A DNA stretch of 64,000 nucleotides from Bacteroidales bacterium (GCA_018334675.1 JAGXLL010000008.1:1-64000); one strand, 5' to 3'. Positions 45,389 through 55,764 are shown, numbered from the stretch's first letter. The notes: generated by a model not told the origin, from the letters alone. A program made the numbers and translations.

Positions 45389-48112
45389 TCAAATCTTTTC
45401 CACCTTACAAGCCGAATATTTATAGGGTGGTATTTTCGAAAAGGGATCCAGGTCGCTGCGGGTAAGCTTATTCACCTGTGCCTCGCTGTAATGGAACGGC
45501 ATGAACAGCTCCCCCTTCGACACTCCGTCGCTTTCGCGTATCTCCGTCTCCAGTTCCCCCCTTTTGTTGGAGATCTTCACCCGGTCACCATCTCTCAGGC
45601 CATTCTTTTTCAAATCGTCCGGGTTCATCAGCACATAGTCATCATTGGCAAAATCGTTGAGCGCCTTGCTTCGGCGCGACATGGTGGAGGTATGATACTG
45701 ATAGACTATCCGCCCGGTATTGAGCACGAAGGGGTATTCTTCAGAAGCCGGCTCACTTTGCGGTTTATAATCCACCGGGTTGAGTATGCCCAGGCCATGG
45801 GAGGTACTAAATTTCTCCAGGAACAGGGTGGGGGTACCAGGATGATCGGTGGTTGGGCAGGGCCACTGCAGACCCTCTTGCCCGATGCGCCCGTAGGTCA
45901 CGCCAGCCAGGATGGGGGTAGCTTCGCGTATCTCCTCGAAGATCTCCTTAGCCTTCCTGTACGTACCGATGTCATAGCCCATCTTCTCAGCGATGCGCAG
46001 GATGATCTTCCAGTCCTCCTCAGCCTGGCCGGGCTTCTCGACGGCCTTACGCACGCGGAGCACCCTTCGGTCGCTGTTGACAAACGTCCCGTCCTTTTCG
46101 GCATAGGAAGCCGCCGGCAGGATCACATCGGCAAAAGGCGTGGTCTCGGTATGGAAGATGTCCTGAACGACAAGAAAATCGAGGTTCTTCAGGGATTCTT
46201 CGGTGTGGTTCAGGTTGGGATCCGTCATCATCGGATTCTCACCCATGATGAACATGCCTTTGATCTGGCCATCGTAGGCGGCATTCATCAGCTCCACAGT
46301 GGTATAGCCCGGTTCAGAAGGCATCGACTCAAAGGGCACATTCCAAAGTTGGGCCAGCTTCCGGCGGTTCTCCTCATCGCCTACCGGGATGTATCCGGGA
46401 TAGTTGATGGGAGAGACACCGATGTCGGTTACCCCCTGCACATTGTTTTGTCCCCGCGGCGGGTCGATGCCGGCGCCCTCCTTGGCGATCTGGCCGGTGA
46501 CCAGCATCATGTTGATCAGTGAAAAAACCATGTTGGTGCCCACCTGCTGCTGGCTCAGTCCCATACCGGTGGCAATCATGGCGCGGGAAGCGCGGGCGTA
46601 AATCCTGGCCGCTTCCGTAAATTTGTCCCTGGGAACACCGGTAATGCGTTCGGTTTCTTCAGGGGTATAGGGTTCTACCAGCTCTTTCAGCTTCTCAAAC
46701 GATTCCATGCCGCCTTCCACTTTCTCCTCGATGAAGGTCGGATCGATCATATCCTCTTGGATGATCACGCGCACCATCCCGTTCAGAAGGGCTACATCGG
46801 TTCCCAGCCGGGGTTGCAACCAGATATCGGCATATTGAACCATCTTCGTCCACCGGGGATCGCATACGATGATCCTGTTTCCTTTATACTGACCGTTCTT
46901 GACAAAGGTGGCGGTTACCGGATGGGTCTCGATCATGTTGTTGCCGGTGATGAACAGGCAGTCGGCTTTAGCAAAATCCTCGATGGAGTTGCTGCCGGCG
47001 CCGCTGCCCAGCGATTTCAACATGGCTGTTACTGTGGAAGCATGGCACAGGCGTGTACAATAATCCAGGTTGTTGTTGCCAAAGACCACCCGGATGAATT
47101 TCTGGAAGATGTAATTGTCCTCGTTGGTGCATTTGGCCGAGCCATATCCGCCAAGGGCCTCACTCCCATGCTTCTCCTTGATCTCATTGAATTTGGTGGC
47201 GATCAGTTCGAGGGCTTCCTCCCATGTGGCCTCAACAAAGCTGCCGTTTTTCTTGATCAGCGGGGTCTTCAGGCGGTCGGGCGACTGGACATAGTCGTAT
47301 CCATAACGTCCCTTCACACAAAGCCTGCCATCGTTGGGCGCCACACCTTCCACCCCGTCGGAACGCACGATCTTTCCATCCTGCATATAAAGGAGGATCT
47401 GGCATCCCACCCCGCAATAGGGGCAGGTGGTACGTACCTGTTTCTCCACCTTATCCAGGTTGATCTCATCGCGGTGAAGTTTATCCACAAGGGCACCGGT
47501 GGGACAGAGCTGAACACATTCACCGCAGCCGTCACACTCCGAATCCCCCCATTTATCTATACCGGCCACGATATAGGAAGCCAGTCCGCGTTGACTGAAG
47601 GAAAGCACGTTCTTTCCCTGTACCTCATCGCAGGCTTTGATACACCGGAAGCATTTGATGCATTTGGTGCCGTCGTAGGAGAGGATGGGCGAGCTGTCGT
47701 CCACCGGATAGCGCATCTGCCTGTAGATGTTGGGATAACTCCGTTTGTCGCGTCGGTCCAGGTTATAATGCTGCACCCAATACAAAAACTCATCGTGATA
47801 AGTATTATCATGATGGTCGTTGTGCTCGGCCAACAGGTATTCCAGGGTCCGCCGGCGGGCCGATTCGATCTCCTCATCAAATGCCGTCACTTCCATGCCA
47901 TTCTCTACCGCCACGGTGCAGGACATGACCAGGCCGCTCTGGCCCTTGACCTTAGTCATACACATACGGCAGGCTCCTGTGGGCGACAGTTTCCGGTGAT
48001 AACACAGGTAGGGTATCTGTATACCATTGTCCAGGGCCACCTGCAGGAGGTTTTCCCCTTCACGCGCCTGAAATTTCTTTCCATCTATGGTGAGGTTAAC
48101 GAGCTTATTCAT
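45389..48112 (-). CDS. NAD-linked formate dehydrogenase, alpha (Mo/W) subunit
   Basis: 907-residue molybdopterin oxidoreductase. In order: a [2Fe-2S] domain (Cys37, Cys48, Cys51, Cys65), a His-Cys NuoG-type segment, two [4Fe-4S] ferredoxin sites (CIKCFRCIKAC, 151-161; CDGCGECVQLC, 193-203), the Mo-domain cluster (Cys230, Cys233, Cys237, Cys265) and the catalytic domain. The active-site residue is a cysteine (TRLCHAST, Cys356), not selenocysteine. The domain set with NuoF and NuoE partners downstream of the promoter side identifies an NAD+-coupled enzyme. The start ATG 48110-48112 is directly preceded by two tandem copies of the leader element. Confidence 0.93.
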   Translation of the reverse strand: MNKLVNLTIDGKKFQAREGENLLQVALDNGIQIPYLCYHRKLSPTGACRMCMTKVKGQSGLVMSCTVAVENGMEVTAFDEEIESARRRTLEYLLAEHNDHHDNTYHDEFLYWVQHYNLDRRDKRSYPNIYRQMRYPVDDSSPILSYDGTKCIKCFRCIKACDEVQGKNVLSFSQRGLASYIVAGIDKWGDSECDGCGECVQLCPTGALVDKLHRDEINLDKVEKQVRTTCPYCGVGCQILLYMQDGKIVRSDGVEGVAPNDGRLCVKGRYGYDYVQSPDRLKTPLIKKNGSFVEATWEEALELIATKFNEIKEKHGSEALGGYGSAKCTNEDNYIFQKFIRVVFGNNNLDYCTRLCHASTVTAMLKSLGSGAGSNSIEDFAKADCLFITGNNMIETHPVTATFVKNGQYKGNRIIVCDPRWTKMVQYADIWLQPRLGTDVALLNGMVRVIIQEDMIDPTFIEEKVEGGMESFEKLKELVEPYTPEETERITGVPRDKFTEAARIYARASRAMIATGMGLSQQQVGTNMVFSLINMMLVTGQIAKEGAGIDPPRGQNNVQGVTDIGVSPINYPGYIPVGDEENRRKLAQLWNVPFESMPSEPGYTTVELMNAAYDGQIKGMFIMGENPMMTDPNLNHTEESLKNLDFLVVQDIFHTETTPFADVILPAASYAEKDGTFVNSDRRVLRVRKAVEKPGQAEEDWKIILRIAEKMGYDIGTYRKAKEIFEEIREATPILAGVTYGRIGQEGLQWPCPTTDHPGTPTLFLEKFSTSHGLGILNPVDYKPQSEPASEEYPFVLNTGRIVYQYHTSTMSRRSKALNDFANDDYVLMNPDDLKKNGLRDGDRVKISNKRGELETEIRESDGVSKGELFMPFHYSEAQVNKLTRSDLDPFSKIPPYKYSACKVEKI

Positions 48113-48200
48113 ATGATTATCTTTTTATTTATTATGGTCATATGTAACCCCCATGCATAAACATGTCCTTGTTGTGTAGGTTCCTGGATGGGGGTTTCAT
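48113..48200 (-). repeat. Start-codon-adjacent leader element, copy directly before formate dehydrogenase alpha
   Basis: Reverse strand: ATGAAACCCCCATCCAGGAA to GCATGGGGGTTACATATGAC, then CATAATAAATAAAAAGATAA and TCAT before the ATG. AACCCCCAT pairs with ATGGGGGTT. The last 40 bases are nearly identical to those before purQ. An ATG...TGA frame of 20 codons runs through it, encoding MKPPSRNLHNKDMFMHGGYI. Confidence 0.85.
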
Positions 48201-48290
48201 GTGTTTATTTTTTATCTAATTAATTGGTCACATGGAACCCCCATACTTGCTCATGTTCTTGTTGTGAAGGTTGCTGGATGGGGGTTTCAT
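48201..48290 (-). repeat. Leader element, upstream tandem copy at formate dehydrogenase
   Basis: Reverse strand: ATGAAACCCCCATCCAGCAA to AAGTATGGGGGTTCCATGTG, then ACCAATTAATTAGATAAAAA up to the ATGAAAC of the adjacent copy. It encodes MKPPSSNLHNKNMSKYGGSM, closely similar to the 20-residue peptide of its neighbour, ending in the conserved TGA. Confidence 0.83.
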
Positions 48291-48301
48291 AGGAGCTGAC
48301 T

Positions 48302-49546
48302 TTAAAATTCATTCTTGAAATACTGAACGGCACTACGGATGGGTATGATGGGTGACCCGCCCAGGGGACACAGGGAGGTCTCCTGCATATATTCCGCCTC
48401 TTCTTCCATCTTCTCCAGCATCTCAGTGCGGTTGCCATTCCGCCTCTGCCTTACGTCCTTCCACATGTTCACCAGCAAGGTGGTGCCCACACGGCAGGGC
48501 ACGCACTTTCCGCACGACTCATGGGCGAAAAAATCCAGGATGGAGGCCATCATATCATAGAGGGAGCGGGAGGGGTCCATCACCATCACTGCGCCGGAGC
48601 CGAGGGTAGCCCCCACTTCCTTGAGAGTGTCGAAGCCCATGGGGGTATCCAGCACGGAGGCATTGACAAAAGTGCCGGCAGCGCCTCCCAGAATAGCTGC
48701 CTGGAAGTCGGCTCCATCCTTCATTCCCCCGGCCAGTTCGATCAGCTCACGCAGGGTAGTACCCATCACCACCTCGTAGTAACCGGGCTTTTCAATGTCA
48801 CCCGAGATGGTGAAGATTTTGGTCCCCGGCGACTTTTCCGTGCCCATAGCCTTGAAGGCCTCTGAGCCTTCGGAGATGATCCAGGGCATCAGGGCAAAGG
48901 TCTCCACGTTGTTGATCAGGGTAGGCTTTCTGAAGACTCCTTCATTGGCAGGGAAAGGCGGTTTGATCCTTGGATAGCCCCGTTTGCCCTCCAACGATTC
49001 CAACAGGGTGAGCTCTTCGCCGCAAAGATAGGACCCGGCACCCAACCGCACTTCCAGGTCCAGGGAGAAATCGCTCCCTTTGATGTCCTTACCCAGATAA
49101 CCCTTATCATAGCTATTCTTCAGAGCCTGCTCCACTTTACGGATCGAATCTATGTACTCTCCCCGGATATAGATGTATCCCTTCTGCGCCTGAATGGCAT
49201 AAGCGGCGATCAACATCCCCTCGATCATGATATGGGGATCCTGCTCCATGATCACCCGGTCCTTATAAGTGCCGGGCTCACCCTCATCGGCATTGCAAAC
49301 AACATATTTCATTCCGTCGAAAGGCCGGTCGGCCTTGTCGGTGAATTTCACCTTCATGCCGGCAGGGAACCCGCCGCCACCACGCCCTCTGAGGCCGGAG
49401 GACTCCAGTTCGCTGATGACCTGTCCGGGATCCTGCCTCAGCGCTTTCTCAAAAGCCTGAAAGCCGCCGGCAGCTATGTAATCATCTATGCTCAACGGAT
49501 CAATCGATCCGGTATTACGGAGTGATATTTTGGTCTGTTGTATCAC
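48302..49546 (-). CDS. NuoF-like subunit of the formate dehydrogenase
   Basis: 414-residue flavoprotein of the NuoF/HoxF family: the NADH and FMN site GLRGRGGGGFPAGMK (53-64), YVVCNADEGEPGTYKDR, and the [4Fe-4S] ligands SCGKCVPC (Cys345, 348, 351) plus Cys393. It lacks the extra ferredoxin domains found in bifurcating hydrogenase subunits. It overlaps the NuoE-like gene by four bases. It passes electrons between NAD+ and the alpha subunit. Confidence 0.93.
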   Translation of the reverse strand: MIQQTKISLRNTGSIDPLSIDDYIAAGGFQAFEKALRQDPGQVISELESSGLRGRGGGGFPAGMKVKFTDKADRPFDGMKYVVCNADEGEPGTYKDRVIMEQDPHIMIEGMLIAAYAIQAQKGYIYIRGEYIDSIRKVEQALKNSYDKGYLGKDIKGSDFSLDLEVRLGAGSYLCGEELTLLESLEGKRGYPRIKPPFPANEGVFRKPTLINNVETFALMPWIISEGSEAFKAMGTEKSPGTKIFTISGDIEKPGYYEVVMGTTLRELIELAGGMKDGADFQAAILGGAAGTFVNASVLDTPMGFDTLKEVGATLGSGAVMVMDPSRSLYDMMASILDFFAHESCGKCVPCRVGTTLLVNMWKDVRQRRNGNRTEMLEKMEEEAEYMQETSLCPLGGSPIIPIRSAVQYFKNEF

Positions 49547-50019
49547 GATTGTTGCTTTTTGAGTTCCTGTTCACGGATCTGACTAATTATTTCCTGCAAC
49601 CTGGCCTCATCAAGATGGAAATACACCTGATCATTGACCATCATCACAGGGGCTTTATCACAATGGCCCAAACATTCAGATGGCTCCAGGGTGAAAAGCA
49701 TATCGCTGGTGGTTTCACCCATGTGAATGGACAACTCTTTCTCCAGCGATTTCAAAACGTTGAAAGCACCCACCATTCTGCACAAAGGAGATTTGCAGAA
49801 ACGGATCACGAATTTGCCCCGTGGCGCCATGCTGAACATGGAGTAATATCTTACCACCCCGTATACAGAAGCGCTGGTGGTATTCAGGTATTCGGCTACC
49901 TGTCTGATATCCGCCGGGGTGATGTTGTTGCCCGGATTGTGCTGCTGGATCTCATGCAACATCAGAAGCATCTGATCCCTTTGCGGCAGATATTTCCGAA
50001 GGATTTCCTGTGTGCTCAT
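49543..50019 (-). CDS. NuoE-like subunit of the formate dehydrogenase
   Basis: 158-residue thioredoxin-like [2Fe-2S] protein with the four ligands Cys75, Cys80 (CKSPLC), Cys116 and Cys120 (ECLGHC). The N-terminal helices LPQRDQMLLMLHEIQQHNPG and VYGVVRYYSMF are typical of NuoE/HoxE. It is the first gene of the minus-strand unit NuoE-like, NuoF-like, leader elements, FDH alpha, WtpA-like. The upstream region 50020-50123 shows no TAnnTTTG box. Confidence 0.9.
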   Translation of the reverse strand: MSTQEILRKYLPQRDQMLLMLHEIQQHNPGNNITPADIRQVAEYLNTTSASVYGVVRYYSMFSMAPRGKFVIRFCKSPLCRMVGAFNVLKSLEKELSIHMGETTSDMLFTLEPSECLGHCDKAPVMMVNDQVYFHLDEARLQEIISQIREQELKKQQS

Positions 50020-50123
50020 AGCAATGATTTTTAACGAAATTTAAAGGTAGGGGTTTAGTGTATGGAAAGCAAGGGAACCTTTTTATCTAAACTGAATTTA
50101 CATAAGAGACCACCCCATTCGGT

Positions 50124-51137
50124 TTATTGATAGTGTGATTTCAGCCTTTTACGAAACAGCTCTTTATTGACCTGATTGATGTTGTCGACAATGGCGTTGA
50201 TCTGCCGGCGCCTTTCTATCTTTGTTCCGCGGGAGATCTGTTTGGCATCGCTGAAGACGATCCGGTCAACACGGTACCCGGTCTCGTCGAGGCTCATGGC
50301 AACGGCTGCATGGAAATTATCGAAGATGATCACCGAAGGCAGGCGGTCTTTGGAATAATCATTCACCGCCTTAAGCACCATCGTCTTGATATATTTGATC
50401 TGGGGCTTACCCAGGTAATAGGAACCCAGTAGCAATTTTACCAGGTCGATGCGGGCCACCTTTCGTTTGCTGCCTTTTTTGATCATCCGTTTGTATTCCC
50501 AGTTGCCGGTTTCTTTGAACAGCTGAATGAAATCCTCCGGTACATCACGTATCTCCCCCAGCTCCCGGTCGGACTTGCGTCTTCTGTATTCCCGGTGGGC
50601 GTGGCGTTGGTTCACCGGCACGTAATAATCCCATTTGCGGGTTCGGCGGTACGACGCGGTCATGGGATCGGGTTTCCATCGGGTGTCGGGGCGTTTCATC
50701 AAGGGTGCCTTCAAATCGAGATACCCTTTCTCCAGGGCATAGATCAGGGTATTGATAAAGTGGGGCCACCCTCCCCCGATCAAATTGTGCAGGGCACTCC
50801 AAAGCGTGGCATTGGTAGAGCTGTAATCCGGTTCATGAGCAGAGGTGTCGGCCTCCCGGATGGGAATCTTCTTAAGCTCGGCAATAAAATCCTCCGACAA
50901 CCGGGCCGGATAGTATGTATAGCGATCGGAAGGCTGTCCGTATTGACGGTTGGAATGAGGCAGCTGATTGACATCCAGCACATAACTGCTGTCATTGGAC
51001 AGCTCCAGGCTGATCTTCAAATTGGATCCCCATTTCATCGAACGAATGGAAGGCTGTTGTGCTATTGCGGGAATCACCCCGCCTGCCATGGCGGCCAGGA
51101 ATACCAGAAGCAAAGGAATGAATCTGCGTGTCGTCAT
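50124..51137 (-). CDS. Secreted protein of unknown function
   Basis: 337-residue product with a signal peptide (LLLVFLAAMAGGVIPAIAQ). The mature protein is basic and has an SLxLSNDSSYVLDVNQLP start, a central LWSALHNLIGGGWPHFINTLIYAL and a C-terminal domain AVNDYSKDRLPSVIIFDNFHAAVAMSLDETGYRVDRIVFSD that could be a small Rossmann-like or GLDG-like fold. I do not recognise a named family. It stands alone on the reverse strand, 104 bases upstream of the NuoE-like gene. Confidence 0.6.
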   Translation of the reverse strand: MTTRRFIPLLLVFLAAMAGGVIPAIAQQPSIRSMKWGSNLKISLELSNDSSYVLDVNQLPHSNRQYGQPSDRYTYYPARLSEDFIAELKKIPIREADTSAHEPDYSSTNATLWSALHNLIGGGWPHFINTLIYALEKGYLDLKAPLMKRPDTRWKPDPMTASYRRTRKWDYYVPVNQRHAHREYRRRKSDRELGEIRDVPEDFIQLFKETGNWEYKRMIKKGSKRKVARIDLVKLLLGSYYLGKPQIKYIKTMVLKAVNDYSKDRLPSVIIFDNFHAAVAMSLDETGYRVDRIVFSDAKQISRGTKIERRRQINAIVDNINQVNKELFRKRLKSHYQ

Positions 51138-51509
51138 GTATTAGAGAATAATCGCCTTTTTCTCATGTAAAAGTAACCAATCTGACCAAAAATCGAAAAA
51201 TCCGCGGGAGATATTTTTAAAAGATGAAAACATACAAGCAGAAGCAGCGGCCAGGGTATGTGGTAAAAAATGAACCCCCCGAAAAAATGAAACACCTGGA
51301 TAATGAAACACTGAAAAAAACCAGGAAATCTGAATAATTAAACCACTGGATAATGACACCCTGAAAAAAGGAACCCTGAAAACCGAGATAATGAAACCCA
51401 AAACATAAAAACGAGCCATCGAAACATGGCTCAATTTCGCTGGCTCGTCTATAAATGAAAAGATTATATCCACACTTCCGGCAAAAAGCCGGTAAATCAT
51501 CTTACTGGT
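51138..51509. other. 372-base spacer with degenerate tandem sequence and a terminator
   Basis: No gene is visible. CTGGATAATGAAACACTGAA at 51296-51315 recurs as CTGGATAATGACACCCTGAA at 51346-51365, 50 bases apart with two mismatches (24 bases match in all). A weaker third copy begins near 51385. Near 51413 a set of GAGCCA words forms competing hairpins. Confidence 0.65.
51401..51448 (-). terminator. Terminator of the methylmalonyl-CoA mutase operon, with competing stem
   Basis: On the reverse strand GAGCCAT (51425-51431) pairs with ATGGCTC (51413-51419) followed by GTTTTTATGTTTT. An earlier ACGAGCCA (51441-51448) can instead pair with TGGCTCGT (51411-51418). The two foldings exclude each other. 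Confidence 0.6.
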
Positions 51510-53645
51510 TTATTCCTCATCCACCATCACCTTGAGGATGCGTATAGCCGCCTCGGGGATGGGTGTTCCCGGGCCAAATACGCCCACTACACCGGCATCG
51601 TAAAGGAACTGATAATCCTGCGAGGGTATTACGCCACCTACAATTACCATGATGTCCTCTCTTCCGAGCTTCTTAAGTTCTTCCATCACCTGCGGAACAA
51701 GTGTCTTATGGCCCGCAGCAAGGCTGGAGATGCCCAGGATGTGCACGTCGTTTTCCACGGCCTGGCGGGCGGCTTCAGCGGGTGTCTGGAAGAGGGGACC
51801 GATGTCCACGTCGAAGCCCAGGTCGGCATAACCGGTGGAAACCACCTTGGCACCGCGGTCGTGTCCGTCCTGTCCCATCTTGGCTATCATAATACGGGGC
51901 TGACGTCCCTCCTGCCCGGCAAACTTCTTAACATATTCCTTGGCCTCACGGAACTGCTCATCATCGCTTGATTCGGATGAATACACACCGGTAATGGAAC
52001 GGGTAACAGCCGTATAGCGGCCCACCACCTTCTCACAAGCATAGGATATCTCACCCAGGGTGGCCCGTTTACGGGCAGCTTCAACCGATAGCTCCAGCAA
52101 ATTGCCTTCGCCGTTGCGGGCACATTCGGTGATCTTATCCAGGGCTTTCTGCACCTCCTCCTCGTTGCGTTCCTCTCTGAGCTTCTTGAGGCGCTTGAGC
52201 TGTGCTTCGCGTACAGCGGTATTGTCGACATCCAGAATCTCCATGGGTTCCTCCTTGTCGAGGCGATATTTGTTCACACCAACCCGCACCTCCTTACCGG
52301 TATCCAAACGGGCCTGTTTCTTAGCTGCGGCCTCTTCAATGCGCATCTTCGGGATGCCGGTCTCGATGGCTTTGGCCATACCTCCCAGTTCCTCGATCTC
52401 CTTGATATGCTCCCAGGCCCGGCGGGCGATCTGATCAGTGAGTTTTTCCACATAATAGGAGCCGGCCCAGGGATCGAGCGACCTGGTGATCTGGGTCTCT
52501 TCCTGCAGGTGGATCTGGGTATTACGGGCAATACGGGCAGAGAAATCCGTGGGCAGGGCGATGGCCTCATCCAGGGCGTTGGTATGGAGTGACTGGGTAT
52601 GGCCCAGTGCAGCGCCCATAGCTTCTATGCTGGTGCGCGCCACATTGTTGAAAGGATCCTGCTCGGTCAGGCTCCAGCCCGAAGTCTGGGAATGGGTGCG
52701 CAGGGCCATCGACTTGGGATTCCCGGGATCAAACTGCTTGACGATCTTGGCCCAAAGCATGCGGGCAGCCCGCATCTTGGCTATCTCCATGAAGTGGTTC
52801 ATGCCTATGCCCCAGAAAAAAGAGATGCGCGGGGCAAAAGAATCCACGTTCAGCCCGGCATTCATGCCTGCCCTCAGGTACTCCAAACCGTCGGCCAGGG
52901 TATAGGCCAGTTCAATGTCGGCGGTGGCACCGGCCTCCTGCATGTGATAACCCGAAACCGAGATGGAGTTGAACCTGGGCATATACTTCGAGGTGTACTC
53001 AAAAATGTCGGCAATGATCCGCATGGAGAAATCGGGCGGATAGATGTAGGTGTTGCGGACCATGAATTCTTTGAGTATGTCATTCTGAATGGTTCCACTC
53101 AGCTTTTCCAGAGGCACACCCTGTTCCAGTCCGGCCTGAATGTAAAAGGCCATCACCGGCAACACGGCACCATTCATGGTCATGGAAACGGTCATCTGGT
53201 CCAGCGGGATCTGGTCGAAGAGCACCTTCATATCAAGGATGGAATCGACGGCCACACCAGCTTTTCCAACATCACCCACTACACGGGGATGATCGGAATC
53301 ATAACCCCGGTGGGTAGCCAGGTCAAAGGCCACGGACAACCCCTTTTGTCCGGCCGCCAGGTTGCGCCGGTAAAAGGCATTGGACTCCTCTGCCGTCGAA
53401 TAACCGGCATACTGCCGGACGGTCCAGGGCCGCATGGCATACATAGTAGAATAAGGACCCCGCAGATAGGGCGGAATACCAGCGGCATATTCCAGATGCT
53501 CCAGGTTCTCCAGATCCTCCCGCGTATAAACCGGCTTAACCGAAATCTTCTCAGGAGTCTCCCAGTTCGGCTTGTCTCCGGCCCGATGGTCCTCTCCCTT
53601 GAGAGGGGAAAAGTCGGGCTGTATATTGTTGAAATTTGGTCTCAT
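51510..53645 (-). CDS. mutB: Methylmalonyl-CoA mutase, large (alpha) subunit
   Basis: 711-residue B12-dependent enzyme interconverting succinyl-CoA and methylmalonyl-CoA. The TIM-barrel half has [36 protein letters not shown] and [19 protein letters not shown]. The C-terminal cobalamin domain has [13 protein letters not shown] with the DxHxxG motif and [10 protein letters not shown] start at ATG 53643-53645 ([12 protein letters not shown]), 20 bases after the mutA stop; an earlier in-frame ATG overlaps mutA. It points to a succinate/propionate pathway. Confidence 0.95.
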   Translation of the reverse strand: MRPNFNNIQPDFSPLKGEDHRAGDKPNWETPEKISVKPVYTREDLENLEHLEYAAGIPPYLRGPYSTMYAMRPWTVRQYAGYSTAEESNAFYRRNLAAGQKGLSVAFDLATHRGYDSDHPRVVGDVGKAGVAVDSILDMKVLFDQIPLDQMTVSMTMNGAVLPVMAFYIQAGLEQGVPLEKLSGTIQNDILKEFMVRNTYIYPPDFSMRIIADIFEYTSKYMPRFNSISVSGYHMQEAGATADIELAYTLADGLEYLRAGMNAGLNVDSFAPRISFFWGIGMNHFMEIAKMRAARMLWAKIVKQFDPGNPKSMALRTHSQTSGWSLTEQDPFNNVARTSIEAMGAALGHTQSLHTNALDEAIALPTDFSARIARNTQIHLQEETQITRSLDPWAGSYYVEKLTDQIARRAWEHIKEIEELGGMAKAIETGIPKMRIEEAAAKKQARLDTGKEVRVGVNKYRLDKEEPMEILDVDNTAVREAQLKRLKKLREERNEEEVQKALDKITECARNGEGNLLELSVEAARKRATLGEISYACEKVVGRYTAVTRSITGVYSSESSDDEQFREAKEYVKKFAGQEGRQPRIMIAKMGQDGHDRGAKVVSTGYADLGFDVDIGPLFQTPAEAARQAVENDVHILGISSLAAGHKTLVPQVMEELKKLGREDIMVIVGGVIPSQDYQFLYDAGVVGVFGPGTPIPEAAIRILKVMVDEE

Positions 53646-53664
53646 AGCTTTTTGATTTAATGAA

Positions 53665-55539
53665 TTATTCAATACCCAGCTCTTTCTGGAAACGGCTCAA
53701 GGTTTCGACCAGGTTGGACTTCACATGGATAAAATGCTTCAGGCCTTTCTCCTGGAGCATTTCGATGCTGTCTTTGGGATAACCCGCGACTACCACAATG
53801 GCCTGATCTTTCAGTTTCTGATAAACCTGGGGGGCCACCCGGGGATAGGCTTCATCGGAGCTGCAAACCACTACAATATCGGCTTTTTTATTTAAAGCTT
53901 CCTGAACACCCTCTTCAACGGTATCGAAGCCGATGTTGTCGATGATCTCAAATCCGGCTGCAGCAAAGAAGCTGGCAGAGAACTGGGCCCGGGCCCTTCT
54001 CATTTTGGCATCACCGATGGTGAGCATAAAGGTCTTAGGCCTGTCTCCGGTCTTTCTTTCGGTCTTTAACCGCATCTGCTCAATCTCTTCGGCACCACGG
54101 TATGGCTTGATGGGTTCAGCGATGGCACCGGATACCTCCTGGCTGTCGGTATGCAGGGTGGAAGCATCGTAACCGGATTCCATCACCTCCCGGGCATTGG
54201 GATACAGGTTGACACCTACGAGTGCCTCCTTTCTGCGGGCCAGGTTCAGGTTGCGTTGGTTGGCCACCTCCCTGATCTTCTCCTGTACGCTTCCATTCTT
54301 GAAAGTCGCAATGTATCCACCGTTATTTTCCGTATCCTGAAAGAGTCTCCAGGCGTGCTCAGCGATCGATTGGGTGAGGTTTTCTATATAATAAGCACCA
54401 CCTGCGGGATCCACCACCTTGTCGAAGTAGGCTTCTTCTTTCAGTATGATCTGTGTATTGCGCGACATGCGCTGTGCAAAATCGGTGGGCTTCTCAAAAG
54501 GCTTGTCGTAGGGGGTTACCGCCAGGGAGTCTGTTCCACCCAGAGCGGCCGACATGGCCTCGGTGGTTCCCCGCAGCATATTCACATAAGGATCGTATAC
54601 CGTTTGGTTCCAGCGGGAGGTTTCCGCATGGATTGTCATCTGGGTGGATGACTCCTCATCAGGCTCGTAAGCCTCTACGAGGCGGGACCAGAGCATGCGG
54701 GCGGCACGAAGCTTGGCCATCTCAAGGAAGTAAGCCGGTCCGATACCCAGCTTAAAGCGTATACGAGGCGCTATCTCGTCGACCGACAGACCCTGGTCGG
54801 TGAGCCGGGCAAGATACTCATTGCCCATGGCCAGGGCATAACCAAGCTCCTGAACGTTGGAGGCCCCTGCATTGTGCAGGGTGGAGCCATCCACCTCTAT
54901 CACGGCAAAATCGCCGAATCCCTGGCTTTGGCGGACCAATGCGGCGGTCTGATCAAAAGCCTTCTCATCGAGCCGGCCCTTGCGGTTCAGCTCATCAAGC
55001 GGCTTAAAATCTACACCGCCCTTGCACTCCCTGGCATCCGTGCCATCCTGCTTGAGCTTTTCTTTGAGGAATTCAACAACCTCCGCCGACCGGCTACCCG
55101 ACTCAAAATTCAGCTGAATGGCCGGTATACAAATGCCCTTCAGCAAAACATCCAGATCCTTCTTCTCTAAAGGCTTCGAATCATCCAAACGGAATGTCAG
55201 TGCATCTACACCACGGTTCAGCACACCCAGGGCCTTTTGGTTGGCCTGCCGGACATCATCGCGGGCATCGATGCCCTGCCAGATCCACCAGCTGTTGTCC
55301 CGGTCCTTCTTACTCCTTATCCATGGATATTGACCGGGATGAACACGCAGATGGGTGATGTGCTTCAGATCTTCCGACCTGTAATAGGGCCTCACACTAA
55401 AACCCTCTATGGTGCGCCAGATAAGCTTTTTCTGGTAATCAGCCCCCTTCAGATCTTCATGTATCTTCTCCTCCCACGCCTCGGTCGATGTAGGTGGGAA
55501 GTCATCGCGGAAACTGAGTTTGTCCTGTAGTTTATCCAT
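53665..55539 (-). CDS. mutA: Methylmalonyl-CoA mutase, small (beta) subunit
   Basis: 624-residue subunit homologous to MutB. It has [23 protein letters not shown] and [23 protein letters not shown]. The C-terminal Rossmann part ([21 protein letters not shown]) lacks the DxHxxG cobalamin motif, as in normal non-catalytic MutA subunits. I use ATG 55537-55539 ([10 protein letters not shown]): the -7 box TAATTTTG at 55566-55573 lies between it and an upstream in-frame ATG at 55584. Confidence 0.93.
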   Translation of the reverse strand: MDKLQDKLSFRDDFPPTSTEAWEEKIHEDLKGADYQKKLIWRTIEGFSVRPYYRSEDLKHITHLRVHPGQYPWIRSKKDRDNSWWIWQGIDARDDVRQANQKALGVLNRGVDALTFRLDDSKPLEKKDLDVLLKGICIPAIQLNFESGSRSAEVVEFLKEKLKQDGTDARECKGGVDFKPLDELNRKGRLDEKAFDQTAALVRQSQGFGDFAVIEVDGSTLHNAGASNVQELGYALAMGNEYLARLTDQGLSVDEIAPRIRFKLGIGPAYFLEMAKLRAARMLWSRLVEAYEPDEESSTQMTIHAETSRWNQTVYDPYVNMLRGTTEAMSAALGGTDSLAVTPYDKPFEKPTDFAQRMSRNTQIILKEEAYFDKVVDPAGGAYYIENLTQSIAEHAWRLFQDTENNGGYIATFKNGSVQEKIREVANQRNLNLARRKEALVGVNLYPNAREVMESGYDASTLHTDSQEVSGAIAEPIKPYRGAEEIEQMRLKTERKTGDRPKTFMLTIGDAKMRRARAQFSASFFAAAGFEIIDNIGFDTVEEGVQEALNKKADIVVVCSSDEAYPRVAPQVYQKLKDQAIVVVAGYPKDSIEMLQEKGLKHFIHVKSNLVETLSRFQKELGIE

Positions 55540-55565
55540 AACAAATGTCTGTGTTGAATTCCCGT

Positions 55566-55573
55566 CAAAATTA
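55566..55573 (-). promoter_or_regulatory. Probable -7 box of mutA-mutB
   Basis: TAATTTTG on the reverse strand, exact TAnnTTTG match, 26 bases before the chosen mutA ATG. No TTTG at the -33 distance is clear. Confidence 0.4.
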
Positions 55574-55764
55574 TAGTTTTTCAAAATAATATGAACCCAT
55601 CCCTGTATGATTTATGGCATAATTGACAGAGGGTGACCCTAAAACACTGTCTTTCGAGGGCTTCGGCACGCCATGGCGGACACAAAGATGCCGTAAAACA
55701 TTTGCGACAGCCTTTCCTTTACCATAAGTAAGCTGCAGGCGGTGTAAAAACGGCTGAAAAGGGA

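Noticed and set aside
46757-48160. A long forward-strand frame (467 codons) opposite the formate dehydrogenase alpha gene
   Set aside because: It is the antisense of a high-GC coding region with no family match; the reverse-strand protein is unmistakable.
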